NCBI GenBank assembly: GCA_930367205.1 | Contig: OV884015.1 | Span: forward strand, 83,008,841 to 83,072,840 | Direction: 5' to 3' | From: Acanthosoma haemorrhoidale | Lineage: Eukaryota; Arthropoda; Insecta; Hemiptera; Acanthosomatidae | Length of the DNA stretch: 64,000 bases | In this document: in pieces, positions 27,401 through 42,400 of the stretch | Layout: the number at the start of each line of letters is the position of its first letter | How positions within the stretch are numbered: position 1 is the first letter of the stretch | The notes under the pieces: generated by a model | The model's database searches: none | The model's input: only the letters and a program-made list of their open reading frames with translations | Told to the model about the DNA's origin: nothing | Position numbers and translations under genes: made by a program

Positions 27401-30400
27401 AAATTGGACAGCCACTTACATTACATTGGACGGGATGGAAAAGTAAGAATAAAAATATTTTTTGTAGTTCAAAATCAGTTAACGTGTACATTGTTATTAT
27501 GAATTTTTATCAATTTCAGCTGAAATCTCTCGAAGAGGAGTTGAAGGTAATTATAAATGGTTACATTCAGTTACTGCTTTATGAGAGTTTTCTGTAGTAT
27601 ATTTTTTTCTAATCGGCTTTAAATGTAGGTCCCGGCGGCTGTGATTAAGGAGATGGATACATATCTGCATTTCATTGCACCAACGACCATGGTAAGTAGG
27701 AATTTGTATGTACACGTTGTATGTTGCAAATTCAAATTCAGTGTTTTTGTAACTATTTGCTATGAAAAATGACTAACAGTTTCTTCCTATATTATGGAAA
27801 TAAAATATTATTATGTTTGCAAAATATGAGTATGGCAACGTAATCGCTATTATGATAAATGAGTGAAAAGTTACTTTTTGTACAAGGGACATTATCACAT
27901 TTAAATCTAACTAAAGTCTATCTGGGTAGCTCAAAAAAAAAGTTATTCTAAAGAATCTTTTAAATGCGGTAGGCTTCGGCTTCTTTCTAGAAAGTTTACA
28001 ATGAAGATATTGTACAATAGTTATGTAAGTAACTCTGTTTTTATTTCTGCTACAGCATCCCTCACATAAAGAAGACAAATTGGACAGCCACTTACATTAC
28101 ATTGGACCGGATGGAAAAGTAAGAATAAAAATATTTTTTGTAGTTCAAAATCAGTTAACGTGTACATTGTTATTATGAATTTTTATCAATTTCAGCTGAA
28201 ATCTCTCGAAGAGGAGTTGAAGGTAATTATAAATGGTTACATTCAGTTACTGCTTTATGAGAGTTTTCTGTAGTACATTTTTTTCTAATCGGCTTTAAAT
28301 GTAGGTCCCGGCGGCTGTGATTAAGGAGATGGATACATATCTGCATTTCATTGCACCAACGACCATGGTAAGTAGGAATTTGTATGTACACGTTGTATGT
28401 TGCAAATTCAAATTCAGTGTTTTTGTAACTATTTGCTATGAAAAATGACTAACAGTTTCTTCCTATATTATGGAAATAAAATATTATTATGTTTGCAAAA
28501 TATGAGTATGGCAACGTAATCGCTATTATGATAAATGAGTGAAAAGTTACTTTTTGTACAAGGGACATTATCACATTTAAATCTAACTAAAGTCTATCTG
28601 GGTAGCTCAAAAAAAAAGTTATTCTAAAGAATCTTTTAAATGCGGTATGCTTCGGTTTCTTTCTCGAAAGTTTACAATGAAGATATTGTACAATAGTTAT
28701 GTAAGTAACTCTGTTTTTATTTCTGCTACAGCATCCCTCACATAAAGAAGACAAATTGGACATCCACTTACATTACATTGGACGGGATGGAAAAGTAAGA
28801 ATAAAAATATTTTTTGTAGTTCAAAATCAGTTAACGTGTACATTGTTATTATGAATTTTTATCAATTTCAGCTGAAATCTCTCGAAGAGGAGTTGAAGGT
28901 AATTATAAATGGTTACATTCAGTTACTGCTTTATGAGAGTTTTCTGTAGTATATTTTTTTCTAATCGGCTTTAAATGTAGGTCCCGGCGGCTGTGATTAA
29001 GGAGATGGATACATATCTGCATTTCATTGCACCAACGACCATGGTAAGTAGGAATTTGTATGTACACGTTGTATGTTGCAAATTCAAATTCAGTGTTTTT
29101 GTAACTATTTGCTATGAAAAATGACTAACAGTTTCTTCCTATATTATGGAAATAAAATATTATTATGTTTGCAAAATATGAGTATAGCAACGTAATCGCT
29201 ATTATGATAAATGAGTGAAAAGTTACTTTTTGTACAAGGGACATTATCACATTTAAATCTAACTAAAGTCTATCTGGGTAGCTCAAAAAAAAAGTTATTC
29301 TAAAGAATCTTTTAAATGCGGTAGGCTTCGGCTTCTTTCTAGAAAGTTTACAATGAAGATATTGTACAATAGTTATGTAAGTAACTCTGTTTTTATTTCT
29401 GCTACAGCATCCCTCACATAAAGAAGACAAATTGGACAGCCACTTACATTACATTGGACCGGATGGAAAAGTAAGAATAAAAATATTTTTTGTAGTTCAA
29501 AATCAGTTAACGTGTACATTGTTATTATGAATTTTTATCAATTTCAGCTGAAATCTCTCGAAGAGGAGTTGAAGGTAATTATAAATGGTTACATTCAGTT
29601 ACTGCTTTATGAGAGTTTTCTGTAGTATATTTTTTTCTAATCGGCTTTAAATGTAGGTCCTGGCGGCTGTGATTAAGGAGATGGATACATATCTGCATTT
29701 CATTGCACCAACGACCATGGTAAGTAGGAATTTGTATGTACACGTTGTATGTTGCAAATTCAAATTCAGTGTTTTTGTAACTATTTGCTATGAAAAATGA
29801 CTAACAGTTTCTTCCTATATTATGGAAATAAAATATTATTATGTTTGCAAAATATGAGTATGGCAACGTAATCGCTATTATGATAAATGAGTGAAAAGTT
29901 ACTTTTTGTACAAGGGACATTATCACATTTAAATCTAACTAAAGTCTATCTGGGTAGCTCAAAAAAAAAGTTATTCTAAAGAATCTTTTAAATGCGGTAG
30001 GCTTCGGCTTCTTTCTAGAAAGTTTACAATGAAGATATTGTACAATAGTTATGTAAGTAACTCTGTTTTTATTTCTGCTACAGCATCCCTCACATAAAGA
30101 AGACAAATTGGACAGCCACTTACATTACATTGGACCGGATGGAAAAGTAAGAATAAAAATATTTTTTGTAGTTCAAAATCAGTTAACGTGTACATTGTTA
30201 TTATGAATTTTTATCAATTTCAGCTGAAATCTCTCGAAGAGGAGTTGAAGGTAATTATAAATGGTTACATTCAGTTACTGCTTTATGAGAGTTTTCTGTA
30301 GTATATTTTTTTCTAATCGGCTTTAAATGTAGGTCCCGGCGGCTGTGATTAAGGAGATGGATACATATCTGCATTTCATTGCACCAACGACCATGGTAAG

Positions 30401-33400
30401 TAGGAATTTGTATGTACACGTTGTATGTTGCAAATTCAAATTCAGTGTTTTTGTAACTATTTGCTATGAAAAATGACTAACAGTTTCTTCCTATATTATG
30501 GAAATAAAATATTATTATGTTTGCAAAATATGAGTATGGCAACGTAATCGCTATTATGATAAATGAGTGAAAAGTTACTTTTTGTACAAGGGACATTATC
30601 ACATTTAAATCTAACTAAAGTCTATCTGGGTAGCTCAAAAAAAAAGTTATTCTAAAGAATCTTTTAAATGCGGTAGGCTTCGGCTTCTTTCTAGAAAGTT
30701 TACGATGAAGATATTGTACAATAGTTATGTAAGTAACTCTGTTTTTATTTCTGCTACAGCATCCCTCACATAAAGAAGACAAATTGGACAGCCACTTACA
30801 TTACATTGGACCGGATGGAAAAGTAAGAATAAAAATATTTTTTGTAGTTCAAAATCAGTTAACGTGTACATTGTTATTATGAATTTTTATCAATTTCAGC
30901 TGAAATCTCTCGAAGAGGAGTTGAAGGTAATTATAAATGGTTACATTCAGTTACTGCTTTATGAGAGTTTTCTGTAGTATATTTTTTTCTAATCGGCTTT
31001 AAATGTAGGTCCCGGCGGCTGTGATTAAGGAGATGGATACATATCTGCATTTCATTGCACCAACGACCATGGTAAGTAGGAATTTGTATGTACACGTTGT
31101 ATGTTGCAAATTCAAATTCAGTGTTTTTGTAACTATTTGCTATGAAAAATGACTAACAGTTTCTTCCTATATTATGGAAATAAAATATTATTATGTTTGC
31201 AAAATATGAGTATGGCAACGTAATCGCTATTATGATAAATGAGTGAAAAGTTACTTTTTGTACAAGGGACATTATCACATTTAAATCTAACTAAAGTCTA
31301 TCTGGGTAGCTCAAAAAAAAGTTATTCTAAAGAATCTTTTAAATGCGGTAGGCTTCGGCTTCTTTCTAGAAAGTTTACAATGAAGATATTGTACAATAGT
31401 TATGTAAGTAACTCTGTTTTTATTTCTGCTACAGCATCCCTCACATAAAGAAGACAAATTGGACAGCCACTTACATTACATTGGACCGGATGGAAAAGTA
31501 AGAATAAAAATATTTTTTGTAGTTCAAAATCAGTTAACGTGTACATTGTTATTATGAATTTTTATCAATTTCAGCTGAAATCTCTCGAAGAGGAGTTGAA
31601 GGTAATTATAAATGGTTACATTCAGTTACTGCTTTATGAGAGTTTTCTGTAGTATATTTTTTTCTAATCGGCTTTAAATGTAGGTCCCGGCGGCTGTGAT
31701 TAAGGAGATGGATACATATCTGCATTTCATTGCACCAACGACCATGGTAAGTAGGAATTTGTATGTACACGTTGTATGTTGCAAATTCAAATTCAGTGTT
31801 TTTGTAACTATTTGCTATGAAAAATGACTAACAGTTTCTTCCTATATTATGGAAATAAAATATTATTATGTTTGCAAAATATGAGTATGGCAACGTAATC
31901 GCTATTATGATAAATGAGTGAAAAGTTACTTTTTGTACAAGGGACATTATCACATTTAAATCTAACTAAAGTCTATCTGGGTAGCTCAAAAAAAAGGTAT
32001 TCTAAAGAATCTTTTAAATGCGGTAGGCTTCGGCTTCTTTCTAGAAAGTTTACGATGAAGATATTGTACAATAGTTATGTAAGTAACTCTGTTTTTATTT
32101 CTGCTACAGCATCCCTCACATAAAGAAGACAAATTGGACAGCCACTTACATTACATTGGACCGGATGGAAAAGTAAGAATAAAAATATTTTTTGTAGTTC
32201 AAAATCAGTTAACGTGTACATTGTTATTATGAATTTTTATCAATTTGAGCTGAAATCTCTCGAAGAGGAGTTGAAGGTAATTATAAATGGTTACATTCAG
32301 TTACTGCTTTATGAGAGTTTTCTGTAGTATATTTTTTTCTAATCGGCTTTAAATGTAGGTCCCGGCGGCTGTGATTAAGGAGATGGATACATATCTGCAT
32401 TTCATTGCACCAACGACCATGGTAAGTAGGAATTTGTATGTACACGTTGTATGTTGCAAATTCAAATTCAGTGTTTTTGTAACTATTTGCTATGAAAAAT
32501 GACTAACAGTTTCTTCCTATATTATGGAAATAAAATATTATTATGTTTGCAAAATATGAGTATGGCAACGTAATCGCTATTATGATAAATGAGTGAAAAG
32601 TTACTTTTTGTACAAGGGACATTATCACATTTAAATCTAACTAAAGTCTATCTGGGTAGCTCAAAAAAAAAGTTATTCTAAAGAATCTTTTAAATGCGGT
32701 AGGCTTCGGTTTCTTTCTAGAAAGTTTACAATGAAGATATTGTACAATAGTTATCTAAGTAACTCTGTTTTTATTTCTGCTACAGCATCCCTCACATAAA
32801 GAAGACAAATTGGACAGCCACTTACATTACATTGGACCGGATGGAAAAGTAAGAATAAAAATATTTTTTGTAGTTCAAAATCAGTTAACGTGTACATTGT
32901 TATTATGAATTTTTATCAATTTCAGCTGAAATCTCTCGAAGAGGAGTTGAAGGTAATTATAAATGGTTACATTCAGTTACTGCTTTATGAGAGTTTTCTG
33001 TAGTATATTTTTTTCTAATCGGCTTTAAATGTAGGTCCCGGCGGCTGTGATTAAGGAGATGGATACATATCTGCATTTCATTGCACCAACGACCATGGTA
33101 AGTAGGAATTTGTATGTACACGTTGTATGTTGCAAATTCAAATTCAGTGTTTTTGTAACTATTTGCTATGAAAAATGACTAACAGTTTCTTCCTATATTA
33201 TGGAAATAAAATATTATTATGTTTGCAAAATATGAGTATGGCAACGTAATCGCTATTATGATAAATGAGTGAAAAGTTACTTTTTGTACAAGGGACATTA
33301 TCACATTTAAATCTAACTAAAGTCTATCTGGGTAGCTCAAAAAAAAAGTTATTCTAAAGAATCTTTTAAATGCGGTAGGCTTCGGTTTCTTTCTAGAAAG

Positions 33401-36400
33401 TTTACAATGAAGATATTGTACAATAGTTATGTAAGTAACTCTGTTTTTATTTCTGCTACAGCATCCCTCACATAAAGAAGACAAATTGGACAGCCACTTA
33501 CATTACATTGGACCGGATGGAAAAGTAAGAATAAAAATATTTTTTGTAGTTCAAAATCAGTTAACGTGTACATTGTTATTATGAATTTTTATCAATTTCA
33601 GCTGAAATCTCTCGAAGAGGAGTTGAAGGTAATTATAAATGGTTACATTCAGTTACTGCTTTATGAGAGTTTTCTGTAGTATATTTTTTTCTAATCGGCT
33701 TTAAATGTAGGTCCCGGCGGCTGTGATTAAGGAGATGGATACATATCTGCATTTCATTGCACCAACGACCATGGTAAGTAGGAATTTGTATGTACACGTT
33801 GTATGTTGCAAATTCAAATTCAGTGTTTTTGTAACTATTTGCTATGAAAAATGACTAACAGTTTCTTCCTATATTATGGAAATAAAATATTATTATGTTT
33901 GCAAAATATGAGTATAGCAACGTAATCGCTATTATGATAAATGAGTGAAAAGTTACTTTTTGTACAAGGGACATTATCACATTTAAATCTAACTAAAGTC
34001 TATCTGGGTAGCTCAAAAAAAAAGTTATTCTAAAGAATCTTTTAAATGCGGTAGGCTTCGGCTTCTTTCTAGAAAGTTTACAATGAAGATATTGTACAAT
34101 AGTTATGTAAGTAACTCTGTTTTTATTTCTGCTACAGCATCCCTCACATAAAGAAGACAAATTGGACAGCCACTTACATTACATTGGACCGGATGGAAAA
34201 GTAAGAATAAAAATATTTTTTGTAGTTCAAAATCAGTTAACGTGTACATTGTTATTATGAATTTTTATCAATTTCAGCTGAAATCTCTCGAAGAGGAGTT
34301 GAAGGTAATTATAAATGGTTACATTCAGTTACTGCTTTATGAGAGTTTTCTGTAGTATATTTTTTTCTAATCGGCTTTAAATGTAGGTCCCGGCGGCTGT
34401 GATTAAGGAGATGGATACATATCTGCATTTCATTGCACCAACGACCATGGTAAGTAGGAATTTGTATGTACACGTTGTATGTTGCAAATTCAAATTCAGT
34501 GTTTTTGTAACTATTTGCTATGAAAAATGACTAACAGTTTCTTCCTATATTATGGAAATAAAATATTATTATGTTTGCAAAATATGAGTATGGCAACGTA
34601 ATCGCTATTATGATAAATGAGTGAAAAGTTACTTTTTGTACAAGGGACATTATCACATTTAAATCTAACTAAAGTCTATCTGGGTAGCTCAAAAAAAAGG
34701 TATTCTAAAGAATCTTTTAAATGCGGTAGGCTTCGGCTTCTTTCTAGAAAGTTTACGATGAAGATATTGTACAATAGTTATGTAAGTAACTCTGTTTTTA
34801 TTTCTGCTACAGCATCCCTCACATAAAGAAGACAAATTGGACAGCCACTTACATTACATTGGACCGGATGGAAAAGTAAGAATAAAAATATTTTTTGTAG
34901 TTCAAAATCAGTTAACGTGTACATTGTTATTATGAATTTTTATCAATTTGAGCTGAAATCTCTCGAAGAGGAGTTGAAGGTAATTATAAATGGTTACATT
35001 CAGTTACTGCTTTATGAGAGTTTTCTGTAGTATATTTTTTTCTAATCGGCTTTAAATGTAGGTCCCGGCGGCTGTGATTAAGGAGATGGATACATATCTG
35101 CATTTCATTGCACCAACGACCATGGTAAGTAGGAATTTGTATGTACACGTTGTATGTTGCAAATTCAAATTCAGTGTTTTTGTAACTATTTGCTATGAAA
35201 AATGACTAACAGTTTCTTCCTATATTATGGAAATAAAATATTATTATGTTTGCAAAATATGAGTATGGCAACGTAATCGCTATTATGATAAATGAGTGAA
35301 AAGTTACTTTTTGTACAAGGGACATTATCACATTTAAATCTAACTAAAGTCTATCTGGGTAGCTCAAAAAAAAAGTTATTCTAAAGAATCTTTTAAATGC
35401 GGTAGGCTTCGGCTTCTTTCTAGAAAGTTTACAATGAAGATATTGTACAATAGTTATCTAAGTAACTCTGTTTTTATTTCTGCTACAGCATCCCTCACAT
35501 AAAGAAGACAAATTGGACAGCCACTTACATTACATTGGACCGGATGGAAAAGTAAGAATAAAAATATTTTTTGTAGTTCAAAATCAGTTAACGTGTACAT
35601 TGTTATTATGAATTTTTATCAATTTCAGCTGAAATCTCTCGAAGAGGAGTTGAAGGTAATTATAAATGGTTACATTCAGTTACTGCTTTATGAGAGTTTT
35701 CTGTAGTATATTTTTTTCTAATCGGCTTTAAATGTAGGTCCCGGCGGCTGTGATTAAGGAGATGGATACATATCTGCATTTCATTGCACCAACGACCATG
35801 GTAAGTAGGAATTTGTATGTACACGTTGTATGTTGCAAATTCAAATTCAGTGTTTTTGTAACTATTTGCTATGAAAAATGACTAACAGTTTCTTCCTATA
35901 TTATGGAAATAAAATATTATTATGTTTGCAAAATATGAGTATGGCAACGTAATCGCTATTATGATAAATGAGTGAAAAGTTACTTTTTGTACAAGGGACA
36001 TTATCACATTTAAATCTAACTAAAGTCTATCTGGGTAGCTCAAAAAAAAGGTATTCTAAAGAATCTTTTAAATGCGGTAGGCTTCGGCTTCTTTCTAGAA
36101 AGTTTACGATGAAGATATTGTACAATAGTTATGTAAGTAACTCTGTTTTTATTTCTGCTACAGCATCCCTCACATAAAGAAGACAAATTGGACAGCCACT
36201 TACATTACATTGGACCGGATGGAAAAGTAAGAATAAAAATATTTTTTGTAGTTCAAAATCAGTTAACGTGTACATTGTTATTATGAATTTTTATCAATTT
36301 CAGCTGAAATCTCTCGAAGAGGAGTTGAAGGTAATTATAAATGGTTACATTCAGTTACTGCTTTATGAGAGTTTTCTGTAGTATATTTTTTTCTAATCGG

Positions 36401-39400
36401 CTTTAAATGTAGGTCCCGGCGGCTGTGATTAAGGAGATGGATACATATCTGCATTTCATTGCACCAACGACCATGGTAAGTAGGAATTTGTATGTACACG
36501 TTGTATGTTGCAAATTCAAATTCAGTGTTTTTGTAACTATTTGCTATGAAAAATGACTAACAGTTTCTTCCTATATTATGGAAATAAAATATTATTATGT
36601 TTGCAAAATATGAGTATGGCAACGTAATCGCTATTATGATAAATGAGTGAAAAGTTACTTTTTGTACAAGGGACATTATCACATTTAAATCTAACTAAAG
36701 TCTATCTGGGTAGCTCAAAAAAAAAGTTATTCTAAAGAATCTTTTAAATGCGGTAGGCTTCGGCTTCTTTCTAGAAAGTTTACAATGAAGATATTGTACA
36801 ATAGTTATCTAAGTAACTCTGTTTTTATTTCTGCTACAGCATCCCTCACATAAAGAAGACAAATTGGACAGCCACTTACATTACATTGGACCGGATGGAA
36901 AAGTAAGAATAAAAATATTTTTTGTAGTTCAAAATCAGTTAACGTGTACATTGTTATTATGAATTTTTATCAATTTCAGCTGAAATCTCTCGAAGAGGAG
37001 TTGAAGGTAATTATAAATGGTTACATTCAGTTACTGCTTTATGAGAGTTTTCTGTAGTATATTTTTTTCTAATCGGCTTTAAATGTAGGTCCCGGCGGCT
37101 GTGATTAAGGAGATGGATACATATCTGCATTTCATTGCACCAACGACCATGGTAAGTAGGAATTTGTATGTACACGTTGTATGTTGCAAATTCAAATTCA
37201 GTGTTTTTGTAACTATTTGCTATGAAAAATGACTAACAGTTTCTTCCTATATTATGGAAATAAAATATTATTATGTTTGCAAAATATGAGTATGGCAACG
37301 TAATCGCTATTATGATAAATGAGTGAAAAGTTACTTTTTGTACAAGGGACATTATCACATTTAAATCTAACTAAAGTCTATCTGGGTAGCTCAAAAAAAA
37401 AGTTATTCTAAAGAATCTTTTAAATGCGGTAGGCTTCGGTTTCTTTCTAGAAAGTTTACAATGAAGATATTGTACAATAGTTATGTAAGTAACTCTGTTT
37501 TTATTTCTGCTACAGCATCCCTCACATAAAGAAGACAAATTGGACAGCCACTTACATTACATTGGACCGGATGGAAAAGTAAGAATAAAAATATTTTTTG
37601 TAGTTCAAAATCAGTTAACGTGTACATTGTTATTATGAATTTTTATCAATTTCAGCTGAAATCTCTCGAAGAGGAGTTGAAGGTAATTATAAATGGTTAC
37701 ATTCAGTTACTGCTTTATGAGAGTTTTCTGTAGTATATTTTTTTCTAATCGGCTTTAAATGTAGGTCCCGGCGGCTGTGATTAAGGAGATGGATACATAT
37801 CTGCATTTCATTGCACCAACGACCATGGTAAGTAGGAATTTGTATGTACACGTTGTATGTTGCAAATTCAAATTCAGTGTTTTTGTAACTATTTGCTATG
37901 AAAAATGACTAACAGTTTCTTCCTATATTATGGAAATAAAATATTATTATGTTTGCAAAATATGAGTATAGCAACGTAATCGCTATTATGATAAATGAGT
38001 GAAAAGTTACTTTTTGTACAAGGGACATTATCACATTTAAATCTAACTAAAGTCTATCTGGGTAGCTCAAAAAAAAAGTTATTCTAAAGAATCTTTTAAA
38101 TGCGGTAGGCTTCGGCTTCTTTCTAGAAAGTTTACAATGAAGATATTGTACAATAGTTATGTAAGTAACTCTGTTTTTATTTCTGCTACAGCATCCCTCA
38201 CATAAAGAAGACAAATTGGACAGCCACTTACATTACATTGGACCGGATGGAAAAGTAAGAATAAAAATATTTTTTGTAGTTCAAAATCAGTTAACGTGTA
38301 CATTGTTATTATGAATTTTTATCAATTTCAGCTGAAATCTCTCGAAGAGGAGTTGAAGGTAATTATAAATGGTTACATTCAGTTACTGCTTTATGAGAGT
38401 TTTCTGTAGTATATTTTTTTCTAATCGGCTTTAAATGTAGGTCCCGGCGGCTGTGATTAAGGAGATGGATACATATCTGCATTTCATTGCACCAACGACC
38501 ATGGTAAGTAGGAATTTGTATGTACACGTTGTATGTTGCAAATTCAAATTCAGTGTTTTTGTAACTATTTGCTATGAAAAATGACTAACAGTTTCTTCCT
38601 ATATTATGGAAATAAAATATTATTATGTTTGCAAAATATGAGTATGGCAACGTAATCGCTATTATGATAAATGAGTGAAAAGTTACTTTTTGTACAAGGG
38701 ACATTATCACATTTAAATCTAACTAAAGTCTATCTGGGTAGCTCAAAAAAAAAGTTATTCTAAAGAATCTTTTAAATGCGGTATGCTTCGGTTTCTTTCT
38801 CGAAAGTTTACAATGAAGATATTGTACAATAGTTATGTAAGTAACTCTGTTTTTATTTCTGCTACAGCATCCCTCACATAAAGAAGACAAATTGGACAGC
38901 CACTTACATTACATTGGACGGGATGGAAAAGTAAGAATAAAAATATTTTTTGTAGTTCAAAATCAGTTAACGTGTACATTGTTATTATGAATTTTTATCA
39001 ATTTCAGCTGAAATCTCTCGAAGAGGAGTTGAAGGTAATTATAAATGGTTACATTCAGTTACTGCTTTATGAGAGTTTTCTGTAGTATATTTTTTTCTAA
39101 TCGGCTTTAAATGTAGGTCCCGGCGGCTGTGATTAAGGAGATGGATACATATCTGCATTTCATTGCACCAACGACCATGGTAAGTAGGAATTTGTATGTA
39201 CACGTTGTATGTTGCAAATTCAAATTCAGTGTTTTTGTAACTATTTGCTATGAAAAATGACTAACAGTTTCTTCCTATATTATGGAAATAAAATATTATT
39301 ATGTTTGCAAAATATGAGTATGGCAACGTAATCGCTATTATGATAAATGAGTGAAAAGTTACTTTTTGTACAAGGGACATTATCACATTTAAATCTAACT

Positions 39401-42400
39401 AAAGTCTATCTGGGTAGCTCAAAAAAAAGGTATTCTAAAGAATCTTTTAAATGCGGTAGGCTTCGGCTTCTTTCTAGAAAGTTTACGATGAAGATATTGT
39501 ACAATAGTTATGTAAGTAACTCTGTTTTTATTTCTGCTACAGCATCCCTCACATAAAGAAGACAAATTGGACAGCCACTTACATTACATTGGACCGGATG
39601 GAAAAGTAAGAATAAAAATATTTTTTGTAGTTCAAAATCAGTTAACGTGTACATTGTTATTATGAATTTTTATCAATTTCAGCTGAAATCTCTCGAAGAG
39701 GAGTTGAAGGTAATTATAAATGGTTACATTCAGTTACTGCTTTATGAGAGTTTTCTGTAGTATATTTTTTTCTAATCGGCTTTAAATGTAGGTCCCGGCG
39801 GCTGTGATTAAGGAGATGGATACATATCTGCATTTCATTGCACCAACGACCATGGTAAGTAGGAATTTGTATGTACACGTTGTATGTTGCAAATTCAAAT
39901 TCAGTGTTTTTGTAACTATTTGCTATGAAAAATGACTAACAGTTTCTTCCTATATTATGGAAATAAAATATTATTATGTTTGCAAAATATGAGTATGGCA
40001 ACGTAATCGCTATTATGATAAATGAGTGAAAAGTTACTTTTTGTACAAGGGACATTATCACATTTAAATCTAACTAAAGTCTATCTGGGTAGCTCAAAAA
40101 AAAAGTTATTCTAAAGAATCTTTTAAATGCGGTAGGCTTCGGCTTCTTTCTAGAAAGTTTACAATGAAGATATTGTACAATAGTTATCTAAGTAACTCTG
40201 TTTTTATTTCTGCTACAGCATCCCTCACATAAAGAAGACAAATTGGACAGCCACTTACATTACATTGGACCGGATGGAAAAGTAAGAATAAAAATATTTT
40301 TTGTAGTTCAAAATCAGTTAACGTGTACATTGTTATTATGAATTTTTATCAATTTCAGCTGAAATCTCTCGAAGAGGAGTTGAAGGTAATTATAAATGGT
40401 TACATTCAGTTACTGCTTTATGAGAGTTTTCTGTAGTATATTTTTTTCTAATCGGCTTTAAATGTAGGTCCCGGCGGCTGTGATTAAGGAGATGGATACA
40501 TATCTGCATTTCATTGCACCAACGACCATGGTAAGTAGGAATTTGTATGTACACGTTGTATGTTGCAAATTCAAATTCAGTGTTTTTGTAACTATTTGCT
40601 ATGAAAAATGACTAACAGTTTCTTCCTATATTATGGAAATAAAATATTATTATGTTTGCAAAATATGAGTATGGCAACGTAATCGCTATTATGATAAATG
40701 AGTGAAAAGTTACTTTTTGTACAAGGGACATTATCACATTTAAATCTAACTAAAGTCTATCTGGGTAGCTCAAAAAAAAAGTTATTCTAAAGAATCTTTT
40801 AAATGCGGTAGGCTTCGGTTTCTTTCTAGAAAGTTTACAATGAAGATATTGTACAATAGTTATGTAAGTAACTCTGTTTTTATTTCTGCTACAGCATCCC
40901 TCACATAAAGAAGACAAATTGGACAGCCACTTACATTACATTGGACCGGATGGAAAAGTAAGAATAAAAATATTTTTTGTAGTTCAAAATCAGTTAACGT
41001 GTACATTGTTATTATGAATTTTTATCAATTTCAGCTGAAATCTCTCGAAGAGGAGTTGAAGGTAATTATAAATGGTTACATTCAGTTACTGCTTTATGAG
41101 AGTTTTCTGTAGTATATTTTTTTCTAATCGGCTTTAAATGTAGGTCCCGGCGGCTGTGATTAAGGAGATGGATACATATCTGCATTTCATTGCACCAACG
41201 ACCATGGTAAGTAGGAATTTGTATGTACTCGTTGTATGTTGCAAATTCAAATTCAGTGTTTTTGTAACTATTTGCTATGAAAAATGACTAACAGTTTCTT
41301 CCTATATTATGGAAATAAAATATTATTATGTTTGCAAAATATGAGTATAGCAACGTAATCGCTATTATGATAAATGAGTGAAAAGTTACTTTTTGTACAA
41401 GGGACATTATCACATTTAAATCTAACTAAAGTCTATCTGGGTAGCTCAAAAAAAAAGTTATTCTAAAGAATCTTTTAAATGCGGTAGGCTTCGGCTTCTT
41501 TCTAGAAAGTTTACAATGAAGATATTGTACAATAGTTATGTAAGTAACTCTGTTTTTATTTCTGCTACAGCATCCCTCACATAAAGAAGACAAATTGGAC
41601 AGCCACTTACATTACATTGGACCGGATGGAAAAGTAAGAATAAAAATATTTTTTGTAGTTCAAAATCAGTTAACGTGTACATTGTTATTATGAATTTTTA
41701 TCAATTTCAGCTGAAATCTCTCGAAGAGGAGTTGAAGGTAATTATAAATGGTTACATTCAGTTACTGCTTTATGAGAGTTTTCTGTAGTATATTTTTTTC
41801 TAATCGGCTTTAAATGTAGGTCCCGGCGGCTGTGATTAAGGAGATGGATACATATCTGCATTTCATTGCACCAACGACCATGGTAAGTAGGAATTTGTAT
41901 GTACACGTTGTATGTTGCAAATTCAAATTCAGTGTTTTTGTAACTATTTGCTATGAAAAATGACTAACAGTTTCTTCCTATATTATGGAAATAAAATATT
42001 ATTATGTTTGCAAAATATGAGTATGGCAACGTAATCGCTATTATGATAAATGAGTGAAAAGTTACTTTTTGTACAAGGGACATTATCACATTTAAATCTA
42101 ACTAAAGTCTATCTGGGTAGCTCAAAAAAAAAGTTATTCTAAAGAATCTTTTAAATGCGGTAGGCTTCGGCTTCTTTCTAGAAAGTTTACAATGAAGATA
42201 TTGTACAATAGTTATGTAAGTAACTCTGTTTTTATTTCTGCTACAGCATCCCTCACATAAAGAAGACAAATTGGACAGCCACTTACATTACATTGGACCG
42301 GATGGAAAAGTAAGAATAAAAATATTTTTTGTAGTTCAAAATCAGTTAACGTGTACATTGTTATTATGAATTTTTATCAATTTCAGCTGAAATCTCTCGA

